DNA of 64,000 bases from Halostella pelagica (GCA_005954745.1 CP040678.1:3139199-3203198), one strand, 5' to 3'. Numbered from the stretch's first letter, positions 52,689 to 62,211 are shown. The notes: generated by a model not told the origin, from the sequence alone. Numbers and translations: made by a program.

Positions 52689-54533
52689 CTAGTCGCGCTC
52701 TCCGACGTAGACGACGTTCTTTTTCTGTCTGGATCGGCCGGCGGCACCTGCCCGCGGCTTTTCGACCCAACTGTAATGCATGTTCTCCGCCACGTTGTGC
52801 AGGAGCGGGAGGAAGACGACGTCTTCCCAGTTGGCCTCCTCCATCGAGACGTAGCCCTCGTTCCGGGCGTCCTGTCCTTCCTCGGGGGCGGGGTTGCTCT
52901 GGATCTTTTCCCAGGCGTCGGTTGCCTTTTGAGCGGCCTCGCTCTCGTCGGGGTCCCAGTCGACGTAGCTGATCGGGGCGTCGAGCGACGTGTCCGTCTG
53001 CGGCGGATTCAGAAGCTGGAGGAAGTTGTCCGGCGCGGGGTAGTCCATGATCCATCCGAGGCTGTAGGCGTCAAGGTTGCCTTTCCGACCTCGTGACAGC
53101 ATCGTACTGAACTGGGTCTGCTGGATCTGGACGTCGACGTGTGCGGATGCGAGCTGGTCACGAAGGATGTTCGCTATTTCCGCGAAGAGCTCGCTCTCGT
53201 AGATGGTGAGTTCGAGTTCGTAGGGGTCGTCGCTGCTGTAACCGGCGTCCTCCATGATCTCCGTTGCCTTGCCGATACGCGTCTCATCGAGGCCGTACGG
53301 GTAGTCTCCCTCGTGGTCGAGGTAGGCCTCCTTGCCCCCCGGGTAGATAGCCGGCGGAGTGATGTGGGAGGCGGTCGTGCCGGGACCGTTGAGCACCTCG
53401 TCGATCATCTGCTGCTGGTTCATCGCGTGCGCGAAGGCTTTCCGGACTGCCGGTTCCGTGTTCGCCTGGTTGAAGGCGAAGTAGTACACCCCGACCTCCT
53501 CGACCTGGTAGTACGGAACCGTCTTGTCGTTCTCGAGCGGGCCGTACGTCCCGTATTTCCGACCCATGCTGTCTTTCCCTTCGATGGACACCTTGTTGGC
53601 GTCGTACTGCGAGTTCGGAATGTACGGAACGTCGGCGTTCTCGTTGAGAACCGTGTACGTGTACAGGGCGTTGTCCTCCTCGGCGATCATCCAGTGAACG
53701 CCGGACACGTACGGGCCCTCTCCGTGATACTCGTCGATCGGACGAGCCGAAACCTCGCACTCGCTTCCGGAGTTCCAGGTTTCGAGGGAGAACGGACCTG
53801 CACCCACGGGAGTTTCCTGCGTGAACTGCTCGTAGCTCATGTCGCCGTCGTACCCCTCGATGTCTCCCACGATTCCTTCGGGGATGATCGAGAACGAGGT
53901 GTACGCGATCATTTCCGGAATCGCGTGGAACGGCGATTCGAGCGTCATCTCCACCGTCTTTTCGTCGGAAGCTTCGATATCCAACGAACCGGGGACGTAG
54001 GTGTCCTCTTCGCCTTCGGTTTCGTGTGCGACGCCGAGGAAGTCGAGGATGAAACTCGCTCGTCGGGAGTTGTCCGACTGAGCCAGTCGCTCGAATGAGT
54101 AGGCGACGTCGCCCGCGGTAACGTCACCGTAGTCGTCGTGGTTGTACGTGATGTCGTCTCGCAGGTTGATAGTCACTTCCGTGACGTCGTCGCTGACCTC
54201 CATGCTCTCGGCGAGGAGGTTCTCCGTCGTCGTCTCCCCGTTCGGGTAGTTCGTCAGCGCGTCGAACAGGTTTATGATGACGATGCCCGACGCCTCGTCG
54301 GTCGAGGCGATGGGGTCAAGCGTCGTCATCGTGGAGTTGTGACGCCTGTAGGTCTTGTCGGTCTGTTCCTGCTCCCGAGTGGTTCGCTCCGTCTCCTCTT
54401 CCGGAGTGAGCGTGTCAGTGTCGTCTTGACCTTCGTCGTCACCGCCACCGGAACAACCGGCTAGCGCGACTGCCGTCGCAGCTCCGCCGGTGGCCTGCAG
54501 GAACCGCCGGCGAGTAGTGTCATTATCTGTCAT
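52689..54533 (-). CDS. ABC transporter substrate-binding lipoprotein (peptide/solute, SBP family 5)
   Basis: A 614-residue secreted lipoprotein. Tat signal TTRRRFLQATGGAATAVALA followed by lipobox Cys (AGC) and an acidic tether (GGGDDEGQDDTDTLTPEEET). The SBP_bac_5 domain: an EVTINLRDDITYNHDDYG strand, DVAYSFERLAQSDNSRR, PVGAGPFSLETWNSGSE, YFAFNQANTEPAVRKAFAHA, and a long C-lobe (YELELTIYESELFAEIANIL). Substrate unknown, probably peptide or opine-like. Heads the operon SBP-B-C-D-F. Confidence 0.95.
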   Translation of the reverse strand: MTDNDTTRRRFLQATGGAATAVALAGCSGGGDDEGQDDTDTLTPEEETERTTREQEQTDKTYRRHNSTMTTLDPIASTDEASGIVIINLFDALTNYPNGETTTENLLAESMEVSDDVTEVTINLRDDITYNHDDYGDVTAGDVAYSFERLAQSDNSRRASFILDFLGVAHETEGEEDTYVPGSLDIEASDEKTVEMTLESPFHAIPEMIAYTSFSIIPEGIVGDIEGYDGDMSYEQFTQETPVGAGPFSLETWNSGSECEVSARPIDEYHGEGPYVSGVHWMIAEEDNALYTYTVLNENADVPYIPNSQYDANKVSIEGKDSMGRKYGTYGPLENDKTVPYYQVEEVGVYYFAFNQANTEPAVRKAFAHAMNQQQMIDEVLNGPGTTASHITPPAIYPGGKEAYLDHEGDYPYGLDETRIGKATEIMEDAGYSSDDPYELELTIYESELFAEIANILRDQLASAHVDVQIQQTQFSTMLSRGRKGNLDAYSLGWIMDYPAPDNFLQLLNPPQTDTSLDAPISYVDWDPDESEAAQKATDAWEKIQSNPAPEEGQDARNEGYVSMEEANWEDVVFLPLLHNVAENMHYSWVEKPRAGAAGRSRQKKNVVYVGERD

Positions 54534-54714
54534 CCCAAACCCCCCTTCTGGATGGACCAGTTTAAATTTTCCGTTACGTTTCGCGATCTGAGAACCTTCT
54601 CAGCGGTTTGGCCGACGTTAATAACTACAATAATAGTGGTTTTATTTACTTTGATCGCCCAGTCAGCACTGTTTTTCCGACGAGTTTATAAGTGCCTGAA
54701 AGATTATTACCTAT

Positions 54715-54888
54715 ATGGCGAGGAAACCGTCAGGTCCCCGCAGTGGGAGCGCGAACGCCGGTGAAGTCATGAGTACCGTCGACGGCGACGGTAACCGACA
54801 GGAGTACGTCATCGCCGATATCAGCGAGGACGATGCCTGGCTCTCCATGTGTGTAGACGACGCCCCGACACTTCCGGCCTGGCGGTAG
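54715..54888 (+). CDS. 57-residue haloarchaeal small protein (DUF7556-like)
   Basis: Frame from ATG 54715: MARKPSGPRSGSANAGEVMS, then QEYVIADISEDDAWLSM and ...APTLPAWR. The core EYVIADISxDDAWLSM is a recurrent haloarchaeal small-protein signature (from memory DUF7556). A TTTATAA box at 54685-54691 is about 26 nt before ATG 54715, fitting a leaderless transcript, though ATG 54769 (MSTVDGDG) would give just the conserved core. Divergent from the ABC operon. Function unknown. Confidence 0.7.
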   Translation: MARKPSGPRSGSANAGEVMSTVDGDGNRQEYVIADISEDDAWLSMCVDDAPTLPAWR

Positions 54889-55250
54889 ACGACGACCTTT
54901 TGCGCTGCGTTTCTTCGAACGGTCCGCCAGCGGTGGGCATGTTCGCCTGACTCGGCAAAAACTCGGCCAAAATCCAGCGCCACTGCCTCAGTCGCTTGCC
55001 CGCGGTTTCGCCGCTCGCTCTCCGCGACGCGTAGCGCCGTGCTTCGCTCCCTTGACGGGTCCTCGGACCGCTCGCTCGGGCCAGGGCCCTCGCTCCCAGA
55101 TACATTGCTTGCAGACGCCCTGCCCTTCCCCGTACCGGACGGACTCGGCCCAACGGGGCCTCGCCGTCCGCTCGGCCGTTTCACCGCGATCTTGGCCCCT
55201 CTCGGATTACCGCCGACCCATCGCCCGGCGATACGCACCTTTTTAGTTCT
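54889..55250 (+). repeat. GC-rich structured intergenic element, possible relative of the five repeats
   Basis: Begins right after the small-gene stop: CCTTTTGCGCTGCGTTTCTT then GGTCCGCCAGCGG, internal ACTCGGCAAAAACTCGGCC direct repeat, and GCAGACGCCCTGCCCTTCCC then CGT, the module shared with the five hairpin repeats. The other linkers are missing or too diverged. No credible gene is seen in it; the promoter of the next gene lies at its right end. Confidence 0.45.
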
Positions 55251-55270
55251 GGCCACCGCTCCAACAGGGT

Positions 55271-55735
55271 ATGCAATACCGCGAAGTCGAGACCACGGGG
55301 GAGTTTCTGGCTCGACTCGACAACGGCGCTGACTGGCGCGAGGAGATCGAGGGGCTCGCCCGCGATGTCGACGCCGACGCGGCCTGGTTCACCGCGATGG
55401 GCGCGGTGCAGGACGCCGAGATATGGTTCTACGACCAGGAGACGACCGAGTACGAGGCGGTCGAGTTCGACGAACACCTCGAAGTGGCCGCCTGCGTCGG
55501 TAACGTGTCGTGGCTGGACACCGGGGCCCAGAACTCCTCGAACAGTCGGACCTCGTCCGACGACGGAGAGCGGTTCGCCCACACACACGCCGTCCTCTCG
55601 CGGCCGGACGGCGACGCTATCGCGGGCCATCTGAATGCCGCGACTGTCTTCGCCGGCGAGGTGTACATGCGGACGTTCGACACGACGCTCGAACGCGAAC
55701 ACGACGAGACCACCGACCTGGACCTCTGGTTATAG
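55271..55735 (+). CDS. PPC/DUF296 domain protein
   Basis: A 154-residue single PPC domain. Central FTAMGAVQDAEIWFYD and the metal-binding HTHAVLSRPDGDAIAGHL (His-x-His...His) identify it, together with TVFAGEVYMRTFDTTLER. Bacterial and archaeal PPC proteins form trimers; plant relatives carry AT-hooks and bind DNA, but no AT-hook is present here. The stop TAG is immediately followed by the ATG of polD2 with no gap, so the two genes form one transcript. Confidence 0.9.
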   Translation: MQYREVETTGEFLARLDNGADWREEIEGLARDVDADAAWFTAMGAVQDAEIWFYDQETTEYEAVEFDEHLEVAACVGNVSWLDTGAQNSSNSRTSSDDGERFAHTHAVLSRPDGDAIAGHLNAATVFAGEVYMRTFDTTLEREHDETTDLDLWL

Positions 55736-58700
55736 ATGCGGCGGGAAGACGAACGGTACTTCGAACGGCTCGAAAACGGCCTCGACGACGCCTTCGAGGT
55801 CGCCCGCTCGGCCCGCGAACAGGGTCACGATCCCGAAACCGAGGTCGAGATCCCGGTCGCCAAGGACATGGCCGACCGCGTCGAGAACATCCTCGGCATC
55901 GACGGGGTGGCGGAACGCGTCCGCGAACTCGAAGGCGAAATGAGCAGGGAGGAGGCCGCCCTCGCGCTCGCGGAGGATTTCGCCGAGGAGCGCGTCGGTG
56001 ACTACGAGACGAAAGCCGGCAAGGTCGAGGGCGCGGTCCGCACGGCGGTCGCCCTCCTCACCGAGGGCGTCGTCGCGGCTCCCATCGAGGGGATCGACCG
56101 CGTCGAACTGTTAGAGAACGACGACGGCACGGAGTTCGTCAACGTCTACTACGCTGGCCCGATCCGCTCCGCCGGGGGGACCGCACAGGCGCTGTCCGTC
56201 CTCGTCGCCGACTACACCCGCGCGCTCATCGGCGTCGACGAGTACAACGCCCGTGACGACGAGATAGAGCGCTACGCCGAGGAGGTGTCGCTGTACGACA
56301 GCGAGACCGGCCTCCAGTACACCCCGAAAGACAAGGAAACGAAGTTCATCGCGAAGCACGTCCCCATCATGCTGGACGGTGAGGCGACGGGCGACGAAGA
56401 GGTGTCGGGCTTTCGCGACCTCGACCGCGTCGACACTAACTCCGCCCGCGGCGGAATGTGTCTCGTCCTCGCCGAGGGGATCGCGCTCAAGGCCCCGAAA
56501 ATCCAGCGCTACACCCGGAACTTGGAAGAAGTCGACTGGCCCTGGCTTCAGGACCTCATCGACGGCACCATCGGCAAGGACGGCGACGAGGGGGCCGACG
56601 AGGGTGACGAAGCGGACCCCGACCCGGACGACGGCGACGAGAGCGAGGACGCGGACGGAAACGACGCCGCCGAGCCGGACGGCCCGCCCCGCGTCGAGGA
56701 GTCCTGGAAGTTCCTGCGGGACCTGATCGCCGGCCGCCCCGTCTTCTCGCATCCGAGCGAAACGGGCGGGTTCCGCCTGCGCTACGGCCGCGCACGCAAC
56801 CACGGGTTCGCAACGGCGGGCGTTCACCCGGCGACGATGCATCTGGTCGACGACTTCCTCGCGACCGGAACCCAGATCAAGACCGAGCGCCCCGGCAAGG
56901 CCGCGGGCGTCGTCCCCGTCGACTCCATCGAGGGGCCGACGGTCCGCCTCGCAAACGGCGACGTCCGTCGGATCGACGACCCCGAGGAGGCCCTCGAAAT
57001 CAGAAACGGCGTCGAGAAGATACTCGACCTCGGCGAGTATCTCGTCAACTACGGCGAGTTCGTCGAGAACAACCACCCGCTCGCGCCCGCTTCCTACACC
57101 GTCGAGTGGTGGACACAGGAGTTCGAGGAGACCGACGCTGACGTGCAGGCGATGGCCGACTCCGTCCGCGTCGACCTCGACGACCCGGACCCAACGGAGG
57201 CGGTCGAGTGGGCGACCGAGTACGACGCCCCGATCCATCCGAAACACACCTACCTCTGGCACGACCTGTCCGTCGAGCAGTTCGAGGCGCTCGCGGACGC
57301 CGTCGCCGCCGGCGACGTGGTCGACGGCGACCTTCTGGTCGAGAACACCGCCGACGTCCGCAAGGCGCTCGAAGCGCTCATACTCGAACACCGCCAGGAG
57401 TCAGACGCTATCGCAGTGCCGGAATGGGGCCCGTTCGTCCGCTCGCTCGGTCTGACGACCGACCTCGACCGGACCTGGGACGACCTCTCGGCCGAATCGC
57501 GCGAGTGGGACAACGCGATGAAAGCCGTCAACGAGGTCGCCCCGTTCGCGGTTCGAGAGCGCGCGCCCACGCGTATCGGGAACCGAATGGGTCGCCCGGA
57601 GAAATCCGAGTCGCGCGAACTCAGCCCGGCGGTCCACACGCTCTTTCCCATCGGCGAAGCCGGCGGCAACCAACGCGACGTCGCCGCCGCTGCGGGCCAC
57701 GCCGAGACCATGGAAGACACCCCCGGCGAGGTCGAAGTGGAGGTCGGTCGCCGCGAGTGTCCCGGCTGTGGCGAAGCGACGTTCAAGCCGTGCTGTCCAG
57801 ATTGCGGCGCGCACACGGAACCGCACTACCAGTGCCCTGACTGCGAACGGGACCTCCGTCCGGACGAGGCCGGCCGCGTTCACTGTTCGCGCTGCGAGAT
57901 CGACGGAACGTCCGTCGAATCCCGCATCATAGACGTTCACGCCCAGTACCGCGATGCGCTCGAGTCCGTCGGCGAGCGCGAGAACGCCTTCGACATCCTG
58001 AAAGGCGTCAAGGGGCTCACCTCGACGAACAAGACGCCCGAGGCCATCGAGAAGGGGATCCTCCGCTCGAAACACGGCGTCTCAGCGTTCAAGGACGGCA
58101 CCATCCGCTACGACATGACGGACCTGCCCGTCACGTCCGTCCGTCCCGAAGAACTGGACGTTACCGTCGACCAGTTCCGCCAACTCGGCTACGAGGAGGA
58201 CATCCACGGCGACCCCCTCCGGCACGAGGACCAACTGGTCGAACTGAAAGTTCAGGACATCGTCCTCTCGAACGGTGCCGCCGAACACCTCCTGCAGACG
58301 GCCGATTTCGTCGACGACCTCCTGTCGCAGTTCTACGACCTCGAACCGTACTACGAACTGGACGACCGCGACGAACTCGTCGGCGAACTCGTCTTCGGGA
58401 TGGCCCCCCACACCAGCGCGGCCGTGGTGGGTCGGGTTATCGGCTTCACGAGCGCGGCGGTCGGATACGCGCATCCGTTCTTTCACGCCTCGAAACGGCG
58501 CAACTGCGACGGCGACGAGGACTGCGTGATGCTCCTCCTCGACGGCCTGCTCAACTTCAGCAAGTCCTACCTCCCGGACCAAAGAGGCGGTCAGATGGAC
58601 GCACCCCTCGTCATGTCTTCGCGCATCGACCCGAACGAGATCGACGACGAGGCGCACAACATGGACGTCGTCTCGCAGTACCCGAAGGAGTTCTACGAGG

Positions 58701-59251
58701 CGACCCGCGAGATGGCGGACCCCGGCGAGGTCGACATCGAGATCGCGGAGGACACCCTGGGCACGGACCGGGAGTACGCCGGCTTCGGTCACACTCACGA
58801 CACGACCGATCTGGCGCTGGGTCCGGACCTCTCTGCGTACAAGACGCTGGGGTCGATGATGGACAAGATGAACGCCCAGTTGGAACTCTCGCGGAAACTC
58901 CGCTCCGTCGACGAGACGGACGTCGCGGAGCGGGTCATCGAGTACCACTTCCTGCCGGACCTCATCGGCAACCTCCGGGCGTTCTCCCGGCAGGAGACCC
59001 GCTGTCTCGACTGCGGCGAGAAGTACCGCCGAATGCCGCTGTCGGGCGACTGCCGGGAGTGCGGCGGTGACGTGAACCTCACTGTTCACCAGGGGTCGGT
59101 GAACAAGTACATGGACACCGCCATCCAGGTCGCCGAGGAGTACGGGACCCGCGATTACACGAAACAGCGCCTTGAAGTGCTCGAAAAATCGCTGGAGAGC
59201 ATCTTCGTCAACGACAAGAACAAGCAGACTGGCATCGCGGACTTCATGTGA
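55736..59251 (+). CDS. polD2: DNA polymerase D large subunit DP2
   Basis: An 1171-residue catalytic subunit of replicative polymerase D. N-terminal domain MRREDERYFERLENGLDDAF; conserved VNVYYAGPIRSAGGTAQALS (about residue 130); an acidic Asp/Glu insertion (about 283-322) typical of halophiles; a zinc module of paired CxxC around residues 674-725 (CPGCGEA, CCPDCGAHTEPHYQCPDC, CSRCEIDG). The catalytic block has DEDCVMLLLDGLLNFSKSYL (about 925) and DAPLVMSSRIDPNEIDDEAH. A C-terminal zinc finger CLDCGEKY...CRECGG (about 1089) precedes the KQTGIADFM PCNA-like tail. No intein interrupts it, although inteins are common in haloarchaeal DP2. Confidence 0.97.
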   Translation: MRREDERYFERLENGLDDAFEVARSAREQGHDPETEVEIPVAKDMADRVENILGIDGVAERVRELEGEMSREEAALALAEDFAEERVGDYETKAGKVEGAVRTAVALLTEGVVAAPIEGIDRVELLENDDGTEFVNVYYAGPIRSAGGTAQALSVLVADYTRALIGVDEYNARDDEIERYAEEVSLYDSETGLQYTPKDKETKFIAKHVPIMLDGEATGDEEVSGFRDLDRVDTNSARGGMCLVLAEGIALKAPKIQRYTRNLEEVDWPWLQDLIDGTIGKDGDEGADEGDEADPDPDDGDESEDADGNDAAEPDGPPRVEESWKFLRDLIAGRPVFSHPSETGGFRLRYGRARNHGFATAGVHPATMHLVDDFLATGTQIKTERPGKAAGVVPVDSIEGPTVRLANGDVRRIDDPEEALEIRNGVEKILDLGEYLVNYGEFVENNHPLAPASYTVEWWTQEFEETDADVQAMADSVRVDLDDPDPTEAVEWATEYDAPIHPKHTYLWHDLSVEQFEALADAVAAGDVVDGDLLVENTADVRKALEALILEHRQESDAIAVPEWGPFVRSLGLTTDLDRTWDDLSAESREWDNAMKAVNEVAPFAVRERAPTRIGNRMGRPEKSESRELSPAVHTLFPIGEAGGNQRDVAAAAGHAETMEDTPGEVEVEVGRRECPGCGEATFKPCCPDCGAHTEPHYQCPDCERDLRPDEAGRVHCSRCEIDGTSVESRIIDVHAQYRDALESVGERENAFDILKGVKGLTSTNKTPEAIEKGILRSKHGVSAFKDGTIRYDMTDLPVTSVRPEELDVTVDQFRQLGYEEDIHGDPLRHEDQLVELKVQDIVLSNGAAEHLLQTADFVDDLLSQFYDLEPYYELDDRDELVGELVFGMAPHTSAAVVGRVIGFTSAAVGYAHPFFHASKRRNCDGDEDCVMLLLDGLLNFSKSYLPDQRGGQMDAPLVMSSRIDPNEIDDEAHNMDVVSQYPKEFYEATREMADPGEVDIEIAEDTLGTDREYAGFGHTHDTTDLALGPDLSAYKTLGSMMDKMNAQLELSRKLRSVDETDVAERVIEYHFLPDLIGNLRAFSRQETRCLDCGEKYRRMPLSGDCRECGGDVNLTVHQGSVNKYMDTAIQVAEEYGTRDYTKQRLEVLEKSLESIFVNDKNKQTGIADFM

Positions 59252-59272
59252 GCGGTGCGAGACACGGGCCCG

Positions 59273-59917
59273 TCAGTCGTTGAGATGTGCCCCCTCGAAC
59301 GAGCGGGGCGGCAACCGGAGTTCTTCGAGGACCGGCAGGTGTTTGACGTTGTAGACGACCTTCATCTGGTCAGTGACCGGGACGCCGTTGCAGGATAGCT
59401 GGATCCCGCGTTCGACCATCTCCGTCGGGAGAATGTGGTCGACCGGCATCGACAGTTCACCCTCCGTGACCACGACAGCGCAGTTGGCGCACGCGCCGCC
59501 GCGACAGGAGTACGGCCAGGCGAACCCGCGGTTCTCGGCGGCTTCGAGGAGTGATTCGCCGGGTTCGGCCAGGAACCGACCGTAATCCGTCGAGTCGAGG
59601 TTCTCGGCGGACGCCTTCTCGAACAGGTCGTCGTCGTCGAGTTCCCACCCGTAGTCGCCGAGCACCTCGAAATTGAGGTACTCGATTCGGGAGCCCTCCT
59701 GCTCGCGCTGCTCTTCGACGTTTTCTCGACTGACCTCGATCTCCTCGTTCCCGTCGGCCGATTTGATCTCCTCGTACGCCGCCTTGACCAGCCGAAACTC
59801 CCTCGCGGATCCGCCCTGGTCAGGATGTGCTTCCTTCACCCGCCGTCTGAACGCTCGCTCTACCTCCGCTTCGTCCGCATCCGGACCGATCGATAGAACC
59901 TCGAACGGGGACTCCAC
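59273..59917 (-). CDS. J-domain fused to 2Fe-2S ferredoxin
   Basis: About 214 residues from GTG 59917 (reads ESPFEVLSIGPDADEAEVER); the open frame extends 43 codons further. Residues 1-60 form a DnaJ J-domain with the HPD motif in KEAHPDQGGSAREF. A helical acidic linker follows. The C-terminal plant-type ferredoxin domain has GESLLEAAENRGFAWPYSCR, then GGACANCAVVV, and a fourth cysteine in IQLSCNGVPV, so all four ligands are present. A J-domain on a ferredoxin suggests recruitment by Hsp70/DnaK or Fe-S chaperones. Convergent with polD2. Confidence 0.9.
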   Translation of the reverse strand: MESPFEVLSIGPDADEAEVERAFRRRVKEAHPDQGGSAREFRLVKAAYEEIKSADGNEEIEVSRENVEEQREQEGSRIEYLNFEVLGDYGWELDDDDLFEKASAENLDSTDYGRFLAEPGESLLEAAENRGFAWPYSCRGGACANCAVVVTEGELSMPVDHILPTEMVERGIQLSCNGVPVTDQMKVVYNVKHLPVLEELRLPPRSFEGAHLND

Positions 59918-60082
59918 GGATACCGCTAGCCGATTGGGACGAAAAAGATTTGCGCCCCAGTACGACGCGTTTTTCGGCCGCTTTCCCTCGGTTTCACAGC
60001 CGGCTGTTCGCTCCGAGTGACTGATCTCCCCCGCCATCCGGTTCACTGATGTTTATTACTGATCGTCCATGAGAGTAGGCGT

Positions 60083-61762
60083 ATGCTTCACGCGGAAGGT
60101 TCGCTCCTGACGGTTGACGTCGGGGAGCGATCGACGGACACAGACGAAATAGACGACGTGCTCGAATCGTTCATCGGCGGGCGCGGCGTCGGCACGAAAC
60201 TCGCGTACGACCGTATCCCGTTCGACGCGGACCCGTTCGGCCCGGAGAACAGCCTGTTCTTCGCGACCGGGCCGATGCAGACGTCGAACATGAGCTTTAC
60301 GGGGCGCACGAACTGCACCGCCGTCTCCCCGCTGACAGACGGCCTGATCTCGTCGAACGCCGGCGGGTTCATGTCCCGACATCTCGCGGATACGGGCTAC
60401 GCCGCCGTCGAGATAACCGGCGAGAGCGAGGAACCCGTCATCGTCCACGTGCGCGACGATTCGGTCGAGTTCGAGGAAGTGCCCGACCTGGCCGGCGCAA
60501 CAGTTCCGGAGGTGACCGAGCGCGTCACGGACCGTGACGAGGACCTCTCTGCCGAGAACATCGCCGCTATCGGGCCGGCCGGCGAGAACCTCGTCCGGTT
60601 CGCGTCGATCATGACCACCGAGACGCGGGCGTTCGGCCGCGGCGGGCTCGGCGCGGTGTTCGGCTCGAAAAACGTGAAAGCCGTCACGTTCGCGGGCGAT
60701 TCGCCGCCGGAGATCGACATCGACCCCGTCCAGATGGACGTCCACCGCGAGGCGGCGACGAGCGACCACATCATGAAGCGACAGGGGACGACGAGCGTCA
60801 CCGACTACGCGAACGAGGTGGAGGCGCTGCCGACGCGGTACTTCTCGGAGCTGTCGTTCGAGGGGGTCGACGGTATCAGCGGCGACCGAGTCGAGGAGAA
60901 GAAGTTCGAGAAGGGGACCTGTTCGGCCTGCGCGTTCGCGTGCAAACTCCCCACGAAAGACGAGGCGCGGGGCGTCGAGACCGAGGGGCCGGAGTACGAG
61001 ACTGTGATGTCGTTCGGAAGCAACGCGGGCGTCGACGACATCGTCGATGTGATGCAGTCGAACGAACTGTGCGACACGCTCGGTCTCGATACGATCAGCG
61101 CGGGCGACGTAGTGTCGGCATACCTCGCCGCCGAGGACGAGTTCGGCAACGTCGACCTGATACACGACCTCGTCGAGAAGATCGCCCACCGCGAGGAGGA
61201 GGGCGACCTGCTCGCGGAGGGTGTCGACCGCGTCCACGAGGAACTCGGCGTCGAGAACTGGTCGGTCAAGGGGATGGAGTTCCCCGCACACGACGGCCGG
61301 ACGCTGAACGGACAGGGCCTCGCTTACGCCACGTCGAACCGCGGCGCTGACCACATGTACGCGACGTTTTACGCGTACGAGTACCCGCTCGTCGACCCCG
61401 ACTCGGCGTTCGAGCCGACGGGTCTGGACGACAAGCCGCCGGAACTCGTCCGTCAGGAGAACAAGCGAGCGCTGGAGGACTGCGGCGTCGTCTGTCGGTT
61501 CTCGCGCGACATGCTCAACGCGGAGCGCTTCGAGGCGCTGTTCGACGCTGACTTCGATGACTTGCTCGACATCGGTGCGCGCGTGATCGACCTCGAACGG
61601 GCGTTCAACAACGAACGCGGGTTCGACCGGGCGGACGACCGACTCCCCTACGACGTCGACGGGTTCGATGCGGCTCTGGACGAGTACTACGGGATCCGCG
61701 GATGGACGGAGGACGGGACCGTTCCCACCGTCTCCGGGTCACACGCGCCCGCCGACGACTGA
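60083..61762 (+). CDS. Aldehyde:ferredoxin oxidoreductase family (tungstopterin) enzyme
   Basis: A 559-residue AOR-family enzyme that oxidises aldehydes with ferredoxin as acceptor. Opening LTVDVGERS...FIGGRGVGTKLAYDRIP, FTGRTNCTAVSPLTDG, and FGRGGLGAVFGSKNVKAVTF pterin-binding segments. 4Fe-4S ligands C280, C283, C287 (CSACAFAC) with a fourth Cys in EDCGVVCRFS (about 475). Slightly shorter than the 600-residue hyperthermophile enzymes. Possible electron partners in the window are the ferredoxin at 37271 and the J-domain ferredoxin just upstream in opposite orientation. Confidence 0.94.
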   Translation: MLHAEGSLLTVDVGERSTDTDEIDDVLESFIGGRGVGTKLAYDRIPFDADPFGPENSLFFATGPMQTSNMSFTGRTNCTAVSPLTDGLISSNAGGFMSRHLADTGYAAVEITGESEEPVIVHVRDDSVEFEEVPDLAGATVPEVTERVTDRDEDLSAENIAAIGPAGENLVRFASIMTTETRAFGRGGLGAVFGSKNVKAVTFAGDSPPEIDIDPVQMDVHREAATSDHIMKRQGTTSVTDYANEVEALPTRYFSELSFEGVDGISGDRVEEKKFEKGTCSACAFACKLPTKDEARGVETEGPEYETVMSFGSNAGVDDIVDVMQSNELCDTLGLDTISAGDVVSAYLAAEDEFGNVDLIHDLVEKIAHREEEGDLLAEGVDRVHEELGVENWSVKGMEFPAHDGRTLNGQGLAYATSNRGADHMYATFYAYEYPLVDPDSAFEPTGLDDKPPELVRQENKRALEDCGVVCRFSRDMLNAERFEALFDADFDDLLDIGARVIDLERAFNNERGFDRADDRLPYDVDGFDAALDEYYGIRGWTEDGTVPTVSGSHAPADD

Positions 61763-61842
61763 CGGCGGTCGACATCTCGCTCTCCGGGGGTTCCGTCGAA
61801 CACCGCCCTACGTTTATGCCCGTTCCCGTGGTGCGTTCAGAT

Positions 61843-62181
61843 ATGGCTGGACAGGGAGAAACACCGGCGGAGGAGGGGGAAGAGGAAGCGGAAAAAGCGG
61901 TCAACCGGCTCGACCTCGGACAGGCCGTCTACGACGAGGACGGCGAAGAACTCGGTACGATTCGCGGGTTCGAGAAGGGCGGATTCTTCGTGACGACCCG
62001 CGAGGGCGTCGAGAGCCTGAGCGTCGAACACGCCCGTTCGGGGCACGATTTCGGCGAGGCAGAACTCATGTGGCGCTGCACGGAATGCGGCGAGATGGGG
62101 GCGATAGACGAGGGGCTCCCCGACGAGTGTCCCGGATGCGGCGAACCGAAGGAAGCGCTCATGTACTGGACGGAGGACTAG
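61843..62181 (+). CDS. Rubredoxin-like zinc-ribbon protein (DUF7130-like)
   Basis: A 112-residue protein from ATG 61843 (MAGQGETPAEEGEEEAEKAV); ACGTTTATG about 30 nt upstream is a TATA-like box, fitting a leaderless transcript. An acidic start is followed by a PRC-barrel-like strand region (YDEDGEELGTIRGFEKGGFF) and a C-terminal rubredoxin-like knuckle pair WRCTECGEMGAIDEGLPDEC then PGCGEPKEALMYW. It could bind Zn or a single Fe; a role in electron transfer to the neighbouring AOR is conceivable but unproven. Confidence 0.85.
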   Translation: MAGQGETPAEEGEEEAEKAVNRLDLGQAVYDEDGEELGTIRGFEKGGFFVTTREGVESLSVEHARSGHDFGEAELMWRCTECGEMGAIDEGLPDECPGCGEPKEALMYWTED

Positions 62182-62211
62182 GCTCTTTGTCGTCGACCGC
62201 GAGAGGGGAGT

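Noticed and set aside
55736..59251. Intein in DP2
   Set aside because: No Hint-domain start (C/S...) or HN-[C/S/T] end; the length is that of intein-free DP2.
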